Source of the DNA: Stomoxys calcitrans
Lineage: Eukaryota > Arthropoda > Insecta > Diptera > Muscidae
Length of the DNA: 64,000 bases
Reading direction: 5' to 3'
Assembly (NCBI RefSeq): GCF_963082655.1
Contig: NC_081555.1
Coordinates: 33,009,557 to 33,073,556 of the forward strand
Positions 1 through 11,600 of this stretch are shown one piece after another (positions within the stretch are counted from its first letter, which is position 1; every line of letters starts with the position of its first letter). The notes under the pieces are model-generated. The model searched no databases. It was given only the letters and a program-made list of their open reading frames with translations, and was not told the origin of the DNA. Made by a program: the position numbers and the translations under genes.

Positions 1-1290
1 CAGCATCTTCCCCGCATGCCCTACACATGCTATCACTTGCAGCGCCTATTCTACATAAGTGACCTCGTAGTCCTATATGTCCCGTTATGATACCGAAAAC
101 TATACTGACCTGCTTCTTAATTCCTTTCAGTAATAGCCTCGTCTTCTCACGATCTGGATCTCCCCATAGGATTTTCGCCATCCTACCGACCGTTTCGTTG
201 TTCCACACGGTTGCATGCGCATTTGTCGCCCACTCCCTTATCTCGGTCTGCGTCGACCAGAAAGGTTTCGGGTTAACCAAGTTTATTAACGGCAGACCTC
301 GGGCCTTCACCGCCAAACCATCTGCTCTTTCATTTCCCCTTACTCCGTTATGGCCCGGCACCCAAATGATGCGGATTTTGCTACCCTCAGAGAAGGCGGT
401 AATCTCCTTCTTACACTGCAAGACTGTTCGTGACCTTATCGTCCTGGTTGTTATTGCCCATATGGCAATTTTACTGTCGGTAAAGATGTTCACACTCCAC
501 GTGCACGAGTTAGCACCACACCACTTCACGCATTCCGTGATCTCCCGGATCTCCGTCTGCAGGACCGTATTATGGTCAGGCAGTCTAAAACAGACGTCAG
601 TCCCTGGGTTCTCAATAAAACCCCCAGGCCTACTCTGTCCTCTAGCTTTGATTCCATTCCAGATGGCAATACTAGAGTTCCGTCAATCCAAGACTGTGCC
701 GATGGCAGCTGTGCCTCGCACTCGACTTCAAGGTTCATCTCTGGTATCCGATCGGAAACCTCTTCCCTTAATTACAGGTTTTCTATCGTCGCCTCGTTTA
801 TACCGGGATGGTATTAGCTGCACCCACCCTCAATCCATTCTCCCATCGCCTTGAGTCTCATAGCAACAGTGGCTGCCTCACATTTAATCTGTATGTCAAT
901 GGGTCGAATATCTAAAATAGTCTCCAGTGCCCTAGTGGGCATGGTATTAATCGCTCCACCTATGCCAAGACAACATGTTCTCTGAACTTGTTCTATGGTC
1001 CTTATGTTGCACTTTTTCTCCATAGCAGCCCACCAAACTACTGAGGCGTAAGTAAGTATTGATCTAATCACGCTACTGTAGAGCCAGTGGACTATCCTAG
1101 GATTCAGGCCCCATTTTGAGTCCTCTCAGTATGCTCCTAAATGTGACACTTCCAATTCAGTTTCCTGTCCAAGATCACACCTAAGTATTTGACCTTGTAT
1201 GATATCGAAAATGTTTCGTTGAGTAAACGTGGTGCGTTAAATTGGCCCACCTTCGTCTTCCTCGTGAAAAGGCATATTTCAGTCTTCATC
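1..1290 (-). pseudogene. RNase H-type LINE fragment (RT C-terminal part plus RNase H)
   Basis: Minus-strand remnant of a non-LTR retrotransposon ORF2. Reading right to left, about 1290-1200 encodes a post-palm segment containing CLFTRKTKVGQFNAP, which matches the RT fragment near 46800. About 1071-814 encodes the thumb/connection stretch (ILTYASVVWWAAM..., then a QRTCCLGIGGA segment). About 800-1 carries RNase H-like sequence, including a DGTLVLPSGMESK start motif. The long plus-strand open frame at 87-854 is its shadow. The frames are broken, so this is a dead copy cut by the window edge. RNase H after RT points to the I/LOA group; the clade is inferred. Related pieces lie at 1648-2030, 37640-38030, 44935-47505 and 59663-60335. 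Confidence 0.75.
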
Positions 1291-1309
1291 ATAGTGCCCA
1301 ACATATGTG

Positions 1310-1633
1310 GGAGGCCACCGCAGCGCAGAGGTTAGCATGTCCTCCTATGACGCTGAACGCCTGGGTTCGAATCCTGGCGAGACCATTAGAAAAAATTTTC
1401 AGTGGTGATTTTCCCCTCCTAATGCTGGCGACATTTGTGAGGTACTATGCCATGTAAAAATTCTCTCAAAAGAGATGTCGCACTGCGGCACGCCGTTCCG
1501 ACTAGGCTATATAAAGGAGGCTCTTATCATTGAGCTTAAACTTGAATCGGACTGCACTCATTGATATGTGAGAAGTTTGCCCCTGTTCATGGTTTGGAAG
1601 TTTGGAATGTTCATGGGCAAAAAATTTGTATTT
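1310..1633 (+). mobile_element. tRNA-derived SINE with 14-bp target site duplication
   Basis: The 5' part has a pol III A-box-like stretch (GCGCAGAGGTTAGC, about 1323-1336) and a perfect B box (GGTTCGAATCC, about 1364-1374). A unique body follows and contains CATTGAGCTTAAACTTGAAT. The copy is flanked by the perfect direct repeat GCCCAACATATGTG at 1296-1309 and 1634-1647, which fixes both boundaries and shows insertion by target-primed reverse transcription. Other copies lie at 4838-5070 (minus), 33647-33882 (5' truncated) and 49593-49873. A split copy flanks 59663-60344. The SINE sits inside a minus-strand LINE fragment. Confidence 0.85.
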
Positions 1634-1647
1634 GCCCAACATATGTG

Positions 1648-2030
1648 AGCCTTCTCAGCTCATACTTGCATGTGGGACCTTCAGTTAAATTTCCCATACG
1701 AGATCACTCCCAAGTATTGGAACTTTTTTTTGAGAAAATATGGAGCCTAAAGTGGCCCTCCTTCTTCTTCCTCATAAACCGGCAGATCTCAGTCTTCTTT
1801 GGGTCAACGTTTAAACCCCTAGCCCAGTCTTATGTCATCTCAAAGATCATTTTAGCCCTTCTGCGTAGTGGACGCATACACCTAAGAAGTACTATAACAT
1901 GGTCATATTATTAAAGGTGGTTAACCATAGTAGTGCCAATAAAATGAGGCAAACGTGGTATTGGGTACCACCTAAGTGCTGGTGTCTGTTGTCGCGAAAG
2001 CTGGGAAATGCCATAAGAAATGATCCAACG
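1648..2030 (-). pseudogene. Second RNase H-type LINE fragment
   Basis: Minus-strand RT sequence related to the palm/thumb region of the LINE at 46761-46982. About 1735-1905 aligns with 46775-46960, and about 1648-1735 aligns with 1095-1205 of the first fragment. It therefore restarts the same protein region and is a separate, tandem copy rather than the continuation of 1-1290. About 1965-2025 resembles the 3' part of the LINE copy at 59840-59900. The SINE at 1310-1633 lies between the two fragments, in this second copy according to its target duplication. Frames are heavily broken. Confidence 0.6.
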
Positions 2031-2094
2031 TTTTATATACCCGGCCGAACCAAAAAAGTATCACAAGCAGGGGGTGTCCCACTTGCATATATAC

Positions 2095-3117
2095 AACCAG
2101 TAAGGAAAGGCAAAAGTCGGGCGTTGCCGACTTTATAACACCCTACACCTACCCTATAGGTACAAAGTGGGAACTATGTCTAATTCTGAACCAATGTTCG
2201 AGTAAATATGTTCAAACTGTAATAACTAACTGACAACATTATTGCAAATTACCCAAAATTTGATAATCTGGTACTCGTCGTGAAAAGCGTTGTGCAAAAT
2301 TTGGCAAGATTGGTCAAAAAATGCTCTTGCAGTGGCTCTAGAAGTGAAAATCGGGTGATCTTCTTAAATGACAGCTTTATCTAAATCTGAACCGATTTCT
2401 ATGAAATTCATCTATAATGTGGAGAAGTAGGAGAAAATCCTTCCTGCCATATTTCGAGAGAATCGATTAATTCATTGCAATATTACTGCAAATCGGATGA
2501 ATATATTCATATGAGAGCTATGTCTAAATCTGAACCGATTTCCATGAAATTCACCAGTAACATCGAGAGTCATAAGAAAATATTTCTTGTCGAATTTCGA
2601 GAGAATCGGTTTGCAAATGACCATTTTATTGCTGTACTTCTGCAAATCGGACGAACATATATATGGGAACAATATCCAAATCTGAACCGATTTCTATGAA
2701 ATTCACCAGTAACATTGAGAATCATGAGAAAATCCTTCCTGTCGAATTTCGAGAGAATCGGTTAACAAATGACCATTTTATTGATGTATTACAGCAAATC
2801 GGACGAACATATATATGGGAGCTATATCCAAATCTGCACCGATTTTTTCTAATTTCAATAGGCTTTGTCTCTAGGCCGAAAAACATGCCCATACCAAATT
2901 TGAAGACGATCAGATGAAAATTGCGACCTGTAGTTTGTACACAAATCAATATGGACAGACGGACAAACAGACAGACGGACTTAGCTAATTCGAATCAAAA
3001 AGTGATTCTGAGTCGATCGATATACCTATCAATGGGTCTATCTCTCTTCCTTTTGGGTGTTACAAAACAAATGCACTAAGTTATAATACCCTGTACCATA
3101 GAAGTGGTGTAGGGCAC
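2095..3117 (-). mobile_element. DINE-1/mini-me-like element, family B
   Basis: Non-coding element on the minus strand. Its 3' terminus (left edge) is AACCAGTAAGGA, the reverse complement of a TCCTTAC... end. Next comes an 8-bp perfect hairpin, AAAGTCGG/CCGACTTT (2113-2120 with 2127-2134, 6-nt loop). The body holds about three diverged internal repeats, each with AAATCTGAACCGATTT-type sequence (2380-2860). A GTCY tract lies near 2950-2980 in reverse complement (gacagacggac). The 5' end (right) has a TTATAATACCCTGTACC-type sequence. A plus-strand copy lies at 39450-40405. The 3' hairpin, GTCY tract and lack of an ORF fit Helentron-related DINE-1/mini-me elements; the family name is inferred. 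Confidence 0.65.
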
Positions 3118-3785
3118 TCTGCTAAGAAAGTTCATCGCGAGCTTCTTCCATTTTGCTACGAAGCTCATTTTTGGCTCAATGGGTACGTCAATAAGCAGAA
3201 TTGTCGATTTTGGAGTGAAGATAAGCCAGAAGCATTGCAACAACTACGAATACATCCCGAAAAAGTCACAGTTTGGTGCGGTTTATGGTCTGGTGGCATC
3301 ATTGTACCGTACTTCTTCAAAGATGATGCAAATCGCAACGTAACTGTCAGTTGTGAGCTCTTTCATGAAATGATATCTAACTTTTGTTGCCCAAAATGTA
3401 AGAGATTGACTTGCATGACATGTGGTTTCAACAAGACTGTGTCACATGGCATACAACATGCATAACAATGAACTTATTGAGAGACAAGTTCGGTGGACAT
3501 GTTATTTTACGTACGGGAACGGCCAATTGGCCTCCTAGTTCGTGCGATTTAACTCATTTAGACTATTTTTTGTGGGGCTATGTTAAAGCTCATGTCTATA
3601 CAGACAAGCCCACTTCCACGCATTGTAAGACAACATGAAAGCATTGATTCTTGAGATGCCTGCCGAAATGTTTGAAAGAGTATGCCAAAATTGGACTAAG
3701 CGGATGGACAATTTCAAGCGCATTCACGGTCAACATTTGCATGAAATAATCTTCAAACAAATAAAGATTTCAAGCATTTTTCAGA
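3118..3785 (+). pseudogene. Mariner-like DD41D (rosa-type) transposase relic
   Basis: Three reading frames together encode a Tc1/mariner superfamily DDE transposase fragment. About 3150-3465 contains FWLNGYVNKQNCRFWSEDKP and VTVWCGLWSGG. Positions 3411-3638 contain the second catalytic Asp (WFQQD) and NWPPSSCDLTHLDYFLWGYV. Positions 3635-3770 contain the C-terminal EMFERVCQNW stretch. There are 41 residues between the Asp of QQD and the Asp of HLDYF, so this is a DD41D catalytic spacing. At least two frameshifts and the missing N-terminal DNA-binding region make it inactive. No terminal inverted repeats are visible next to it. It lies between two DINE-like elements. Confidence 0.8.
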
Positions 3786-3790
3786 ACTAC

Positions 3791-4690
3791 ACCATAGGAT
3801 GTGGGTATACTAATTTCGTTATTCTGTTTGTAACACCTCGAAATATTCATCTTAGACCTCATAAAGTCATGACACTTCAAGTCAATCTAACTATGTCCGT
3901 GTGTCTGTCCGTCCGTCCGTCTGTCCGTCCGTCCGTCTGTCCGTCCGTCCGTCTGTCCGTCCGTCCGTCTGTCCGTCCGTCTGTCTGTCCGTCCGCCTGT
4001 CTGTCGAAAGCACGCTTACTTTCGAAGAAGTATAGGTATGCACTTGAAATTTTGCACAAATACTTTTCAATAGTGTAGGTCGTTTGGGATTGTATATGGG
4101 CCAAATCGGTCAATGTTTTGATATAGCTGCTACATAAACCGATCATGGGTCTTGACTTCTTCAGCTTTTAGAGGGCGCAATTCTTATCCGATTTGGCTGA
4201 AATTTTTCACGAGGTGTTTTGTTATGACTTCCAATAACTGTGCTTAGTATGACGCAAATCGGTTCATAATCTGATATAGCTATCATATAAACCGATCTGG
4301 GGTCTTGATTTCTTAAGCCCCTAGAGGGCACAATTCTCATCCGATTTGGCAGAAATTTTTGTGAAAAGGCTTCACTCATGACTTTCAATATACCTGTCCA
4401 ATATGGTCTAAATCGATCAATAGCTTGATACAGCTCCCTTAGAAACCGATCTCCCGATTTTGCATCTTGAGCCCCTACAAGGTGCAATTATTATCTGAAT
4501 GAACTGAAATATTACACAATGACTTCAGCAATGTTCAGCACTCAACTCTCCAATAGCATAACAATTTTTATTCATAATTCGTTGTTTGCCTAAAAAGAGG
4601 TAACCGCGCATAGAACTCGACAAATGCGATCCATGGTGGAGGGTATATAAGATTCGGCCCGGCCGAACTTAGCACGCTCTTACATGTTTG
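3791..4690 (+). mobile_element. DINE-1/mini-me-like element, family A, 5' truncated
   Basis: Starts inside the 5' end (GTGGGTATACTAATTTCG). A GTCY microsatellite follows (3895-4005), then internal repeats of the type CCGATC...TAGAGGGCGCAATTCTTATCCGATTTGG, and a 3' hairpin made by TTCGGCCCGGCCGAA (about 4652-4666) before the end at CTTACATGTTT. Several open frames, including RPSV-repeat translations of the microsatellite, are artefacts of the repeats. The same architecture recurs at 38045, 40513, 43415, 52537 (minus), 60587 and 63250 (minus). The closest relative in the window by internal sequence is 43415-44869. Confidence 0.7.
3895..4005 (+). repeat. GTCC/GTCT microsatellite
   Basis: About 110 bp of GTCC/GTCT (GTCY) tetranucleotide repeat inside the family A element. 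The other copies here hold only a few GTCY units at this position, so this tract has expanded after insertion. A GTCY proto-microsatellite is a known hallmark of dipteran mini-me/DINE-1 elements. Confidence 0.9.
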
Positions 4691-4837
4691 GTATTAAGAT
4701 TATACTTTTCACCATCAATAGGCCCCACAAGTTATCTGTGCCGAAACTCAAGAAAATCTGATCAGCTTTTCGATCCATAAATTCTAAATATGGATTCATG
4801 GGCGGACAGACAGACGTTGCTAAATCGATTCGTTCAA

Positions 4838-5070
4838 GGTTGTTCATCAATACTCCATTAAGGAATAGGGGCAAACTACACACATGTCGATGAGTTCTGT
4901 CCGATTCAAGTTTAAGCTCAATGATATGGGAACTCATATTAATAGCCAAGTTCAAAAGGCGTGCCGCAGTGCGATGCCTTTTGGGGAAACGTTCCTTACA
5001 AATGCCGCCAGCATTAGGCGGAATAACCACCGCGGACATGGTAACCCCTGTGCTACGGTAAGGCCACCTT
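4838..5070 (-). mobile_element. tRNA-derived SINE, minus strand, internally deleted
   Basis: In reverse complement this starts GGTGGCCTTACCGTAGCACA and matches the head of the SINE at 1310. The B-box region is missing: ATGTCCGCGGTGG joins directly to the body CCTAATGCTGGCGGCATTTG. It then continues through ATTGAGCTTAAACTTGAATC to TTTGCCCCTATTCC. The open frame on the minus strand over this interval (4680-5039) is not considered a gene. No convincing target duplication was found. Confidence 0.75.
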
Positions 5071-5669
5071 TAATTTTATAAAAATTTTCAATTGAATAAA
5101 CTCAAACTCCAGACATCCATCAAAGTCTGGCAAAAACTTGCGTTTTTCTCTAATGACTGGCATAGAATGAATGAATTCCATAAAATCACTAAAAATCATC
5201 CATTCAAATGCACATATTTAAATTGCATTGTAATAATTCAATTTTTGCCATTCATCATAGTGTCCCCCTTAGTTATGAAAATGACAACCTTCACGTTGAA
5301 GGGTTATTTTCAGTGCAAAGTTCTTAATTATTATGGAGAACGAAGACCTCATTATTCTAAGTAAAATCAAAGAATTATGGTGGCTGTGTGATTTTTTTTA
5401 TCAATGTTGTGTTTAATGTTGTGCTTACAATCAAAAGATGCAGACAAACAAAAACAATCTCAGACAAGTTGTCTCATTCATCATTGTGTAGCATGAGTGT
5501 TGATTTTAAAAATGATGACGTTGTCAGCAATTGTCATTGATTATTTGGTGGATGAAGCCTCACACAGTTGAAACTATCTGCAAAGAAAACCAAGAAACAA
5601 GCAACCATGGATTCCGCTTAAAATGTACTGTAAAAACAAACATATAGGGAGTTGACTGCGCATTCACAA
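5071..5669. other. AT-rich DNA with no recognised feature
   Basis: About 600 bp with no identifiable gene, RNA or transposon end. The short plus-strand frame at 5092-5364 has no recognisable motif and AT-rich codon content; I treat it as chance. The 124-bp satellite begins at the right edge. Confidence 0.5.
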
Positions 5670-8600
5670 AAGTCACGAAATAAGGCCCATTTCTCTCTAG
5701 GACGCATAGTTTAGGAGACACAGACATTTTAAGTTTTCCAAGTGAAATTTCGATTTTTAATGGATTTTCAATGAAAATCTAAATTTTTTGATGATTTCCC
5801 TCTAGGGCGCATAGTTTAGGAGATACAGCCATTTTAAGTTTTCCAAGTGAAATTTCGATTTTTAATGGATTTTCAATGAAATTCTGAATTTTTTGATGGA
5901 GTCATGAATTAAGGCCCATTTCCCTCTAGGACGCATAGTTTAGGAGATACAGCCATTTTAAGTTTTCCAAGTGAAATTTCGATTTTTAATGGATTTTCAA
6001 TGAAATTTTGAATTTTTAGATGGAGTCACGAATTAAGGCCCATTTCCCTCTAGGACGCATAGTTTAGGAGATACAGCCATTTTAAGTTTTCCAAGTGAAA
6101 TTTCGATTTTTATGGATTTTCAATGAAATTCTGAATTTTTTGATGGAGTCACGAATTAAGGCCCATTTCCCTCTAGGACGCATACAGCCATTTTAAGTTT
6201 TCCAAGTGAATTTTCGATTTTTAATGGATTATCAATAAAATTTTGAGATTTTTGAAGGAGTCACGAATTAAGGCCCATTTCCCTCTAGGTCGCATAGTTT
6301 AGGAGATATAGCCATTTTAAGTTTTCCAAGTGAAATTGCGATTTTTAATGGATTTTCAATGAAATGATATAGTCAAGAATTAAGGCCCATTTTCCTCTAG
6401 GACGCATAGTTTAGGAGATACAGCCATTTTAATTTTTCCAAGTGAAATTTAGATTTTTAAAGGATTTTCATTGAAATTCTGAATTTTTTGATGGAGTCAC
6501 GAATTAAGGCAAATTTCCCTCTAGGACGCATAGTTTAGAAGATACAGCCATTTTAAGTTTTCCAAGTGAAATTTCGATTTTTAATGGATTTTCAATGAAA
6601 TTCTGAATTTTTTGATGGAGTCACGAATTAAGGCCCATTTCCCTCTAGGACGCATAGTTTAGGAGATACAGCCATTTTAAGTTTTCCAAGTGAAATTTCG
6701 ATTTTTAATGGATTTTCAATGAAATTCTGAATTTTTTGATGGAGTCACGAATTAAGGCCCATTTCCCTCTAGGACGCATAGTTTAGGAGATACAGCCATT
6801 TTAAGTTTTCCAAGTGCAATTTCGAAATTTAATGGATTTTCAATGAAATTTTGAATTTTTTGATGGAGTCACGAATTAAGGCCCATTTCCCTCTAGGACG
6901 CATAGTTTAGGAGATACAACCATTTTAAGTTTTCCAAGTGAAATTTCGATTTATAATGGATTTTCAATAAAATTCTGAATTTTTTGATGGAGATACAGCC
7001 ATTTTAAGTTTTCCAAGTGAATTTTCGATTTTTAATGGATTTTCAATGAAATTCTGAATTTTTTGATTTAGTCACGAATTAAGGCCCATTTCCCTCTAGT
7101 TTAGGAGATACAGCCATTTTAAGTTTTCCAAGTGAAATTTCGATTTTTAATGGACTTTCAATGAAATTTTGAATTTTTTGATGGAGTCACGAATTAAGGC
7201 CCATTTCCCTCTAGGACGCATAGTTTAGGAGATACAGCCATTTTAAGTTTTCCAAGTGAAATTTCGATTTTTAATGGATTTTCAATGAAATTCTGAATTT
7301 TTTGATGGAGTCACGAATTAAGGCCCATTTCCCTCTAGGACGCATAGTTTAGGAGATACAGCCATTTTAAGTTTTCCAAGTGAAATTTCGATTTTTAATG
7401 GATTTTCAATGAAATTTTGAATTTTTTGATAAAGTCACGAATTAAGGCCCATTTCCCTCTAGGACGCATAGCTTAGGAGATACAGCCATTTTAAGTTTTC
7501 CAAGTGAAATTTCGATTTTTTAATGGATTTTCAATGAAATTCTGAATTTTTTGATGGAGATACAGCCATTTTAAGTTTTCCAAGTGAATTTTCGATTTTT
7601 AATGGATTTTCAATGAAATTCTGAATTTTTTGATGGAGTCACGAATTAAGGCCCATTTCCCTCTAGGACGCATAGTTTAGGAGATACAGCCATTTTAAGT
7701 TTTCCAAGTGAAATTTCGATTTTTAATGGATTTTCAATGAAATTTTTAATTTTTTGATGGAGATACAGCCATTTTAAGTTTTCCAAGTGAAATTTCGATT
7801 TTTAATGGATTTTCAATGAAATTCTGAATTTTTTGATGGAGTCACGAATTAAGGCCCATTTCCCTGTAGGACGCATAGTTTAGGAGATACAGCCATTTTA
7901 ATTTTCCAAGTGAAATTTCGATTTTAATGGATTTTCAATGAAATTCTGAATTTTTTGATGAAGTCACGAATTAAGGCCCATTTCCCTCTAGGACGCATAG
8001 TTTAGGAGATACAGCCATTTTAAGTTTTCCAAGTGAAATTTCGATTTTTAATGGATTTTCAATGAAATTTTGAATTTTTTGATGGAGTCACGAATTAAGG
8101 TCCATTTCCCTCTAGGACGCATAGTTTAGGAGATACAGTCATTTTATATTTTCCAAGTGAAATTTCGATTTTTAATGGATTTTCAATGAAATTCTGAATT
8201 TTTTGATGGAGTCACGAATTAAGGCCCATTTCCCTCTAGGACGCATAGTTTAGGAGATACAGCCATTTTAAGTTTTCCAAGTGAAATTTCGATTTTTTAA
8301 TGGATTTTCAATGAAATTCTGAATTTTTTGATGGAGTCACGAATTAAGGCCCATTTCCCTCTAGGACGCATAGTTTAGGAGATACAGGATTAATGGATTA
8401 TCAATGAAATTCTGAATTTTTTGATGGAGTCACGAATTAAGGCCCATTTCCCTCTAGGACGCATAGTTTAGGAGATACAGCCATTTTAAGTTTTCCAAGT
8501 GAAATTTCGATTTTTAATGGATTTTCAATGAAATTTTGAATTTTTTGATGGAGTCACGAATTAAGGCCCATTTCCCTCTACGACGCATAGTTTAGGAAAT

Positions 8601-11600
8601 ACAGTCATTTTATATTTTCCAAGTGAAATTTCGATTTTTAATGGATTTTCAATGAAATTCTGAATTTTTTGATGGAGTCACGAATTAAGGCCCATTTCCC
8701 TCTAGGACGCATAGTTTAGAAGATACAGCCATTTTAAGTTTTCTAAGTGAAATTTCGATTTTTAATGGATTTTCAATGAAATTTTGAATTTTTTGATGGA
8801 GTCACGAATTAAGGCCCATTTCCCTCTAGGACGCATAGTTTAGGAAATACAGCCATTTTAAGTTTTCCAAGTGAAATTTCGATTTTTAATGGATTTTCAA
8901 TGAAATTTTTAATTTTTTGATGGAGATACAGCCATTTTAAGCTTTCCAAGTGAAATTTCGATTTCCAATAGATTTTCAATGAAATTTTGAATTTTTTGAT
9001 CGAGTCACGAATTAAGGCCCATTTCCCTCTAGGACGCATAGTTTAGGAGATACAGCCATTTTAAGTTTTCCAAGTGAAATTTCGATTTTTAATGGATTTT
9101 CAATGAAATTCTGAATTTTTTGATGGAGTCACGAAGTAAGGCCCATTTCCCTCTAGGACGCGTAGTTTAGGAGATACAGCCATTTTAAGTTTTCCAAGTG
9201 AAATTTCGATTTTTAATGTATTTTCGATGAAATTTTGAATTTTTTGATGGAGTCACGAATTAAGGCCCATTTCCCTCTAGGACGCATAGTTTAGGAGATA
9301 CAGCCATTTTAAGTTTTCCTAGTGAAATTTCGATTTCCAATAGATTTTCAATGAAATTTTGAATTTTTTGATCGAGTCACGAATTAAGGCCCATTTCCCT
9401 CTAGGACGCATAGTTTAGGAGATACAGCCATTTTAAGTTTTCCAAGTGAAATTTCGATTTTTAATGGATTTTCAATGAAATTTTGAATTTTTTGATGGAG
9501 TCACGAATTAAGGCCCATTTCCCTCTAGGACGCATAGTTTAGGAGATACAGCCATTTTAAGTTTTCCAAGTGAAATTTCGATTTTTAATGGATTTTCAAT
9601 GAAATTCTGAATTTTTTGATGGAGTCACGAATTAAGGCCCATTTCCCTCTAGGACGCATAGTTTAGGAGATACAGCCATTTTAAGTTTTCCAAGTGAAAT
9701 TTCGATTTTTAATGGATTTTCAATGAAATTTTGAATTTTTTGATGGAGTCACGAATTAAGGCCCATTTCCCTCTAGGACGCATAGTTTAGGAGATACAGT
9801 CATTTTATATTTTCCAAGTGAAATTTCGATTTTTAATGGATTTTCAATGAAATTCTGAATTTTTTGATGGAGTCACGAATTAAGGTCCATTTCCCTCTAG
9901 GACGCATAGTTTAGGAGATACAGCCATTTTAAGTTTTCCAAGTGAAATTTCGATTTTTAATGGATTTTCAATGAAATTTTGAATTTTTTGATGGAGTCAC
10001 GAATTAAGGCCCATTTCCCTCTAGGACGCATAGTTTAGGAGATACAGCCATTTTAAGTTTTCCAAGTGAAATTTCGATTTTTAATGGATTTTCAATGAAA
10101 TTCTGAATTTTTTGATGGAGTCACGAATTAAGGCCCATTTCCCTCTAGGACGCATAGTTTAAGAGATACAGCCATTTTAAGTTTTCCAAGTGAAATTTCG
10201 ATATTTAATGGATTTTCAATGAAATTCTGAATTTTTTGATGGAGTCACGAAGTAAGGCCCATTTCCCTCTAGGACGCGTAGTTTAGGAGATACAGCCATT
10301 TTAAGTTTTCCAAGTGAAATTTCGATTTTTAATGGATTTTCAATGAAATTCTGAATTTTTTGATGGAGTCACGAATTAAGGCCCATTTCCCTCTAGGACG
10401 CATAGTTTAGGAGATACAGCCATTTTAAGTTTTCCAAGTGAAATTTCGATTTTTAATGGATTTTCAATGAAATTTTGAATTTTTTGATGGAGTCACGAAT
10501 TAAGGCCCATTTCCCTCTAGGACGCATAGTTTAGGAGATACAGCCATTTTAAGTTTTCCAAGTGAAATTTCGATTTTTAATGGATTTTCAATGAAATTCT
10601 GAATTTTTTGATGGAGTCACGAATTAAGGCCCATTTCCCTCTAGGACGCATAGTTTAGGAGATACAGCCATTTTAAGTTTTCCAAGTGAAATTTCGATTT
10701 TTTAATGGATTTTCAATGAAATTCTGAATTTTTTGATGGAGTCACGAATTAAGGCCCATTTCCCTCTAGGACGCATAGTTTAGGAGATACAGCCATTTTA
10801 AGTTTTCCAAGTGAAATTTCGATTTTTAATGGACTTTCAATGAAATTTTGAATTTTTGATGGAGTCACGAATTAAGGCCCATTTCCCTCTAGGACGCATA
10901 GTTTAGGAGATACAGCCATTTTAAGTTTTCCAAGTGAAATTTCGATTTTTAATGGATTTTCAATGAAATTCTGAATTTTTTGATGGAGTCACGAATTAAG
11001 GCCCATTTCCCTCTAGGACGCATAGTTTAGGAGATACAGCCATTTTAAGTTTTCCAAGTGAAATTTCGATTTTTAATGGATTTTCAATGAAATTTTGAAT
11101 TTTTTGATAAAGTCACGAATTAAGGCCCATTTCCCTCTAGAACGCATAGCTTAGGAGATACAGCCATTTTAAGTTTTCCAAGTGAAATTTCGATTTTTTA
11201 ATGGATTTTCAATGAAATTCTGAATTTTTTGATGGAGATACAGCCATTTTAAGTTTTCCAAGTGAATTTTCGATTTTAATGGATTTTCAATGAAATTCTG
11301 AATTTTTTGATGGAGTCACGAATTAAGGCCCATTTCCCTCTAGGACGCATAGTTTAGGAGATACAGCCATTTTAAGTTTTCCAAGTGAAATTTCGATTTT
11401 TAATGGATTTTCAATGAAATTTTTAATTTTTTGATGGAGATACAGCCATTTTAAGTTTTCCAAGTGAAATTTCGATTTTTAATGGATTTTCAATGAAATT
11501 CTGAATTTTTTGATGGAGTCACGAATTAAGGCCCATTTCCCTGTAGGACGCATAGTTTAGGAGATACAGCCATTTTAATTTTCCAAGTGAAATTTCGATT

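Noticed and set aside
87..854. 255-codon plus-strand open frame
   Set aside because: Antisense shadow of the LINE RNase H region coded on the minus strand; no domain of its own.
3635..4146. Open frames with RPSVRPSV or TDGRTDGR repeats
   Set aside because: Translations of the GTCY microsatellite.
8809..9039. 76-codon minus-strand frame in the satellite
   Set aside because: Chance open frame across two monomers with a deletion variant; not kept in neighbouring monomers.
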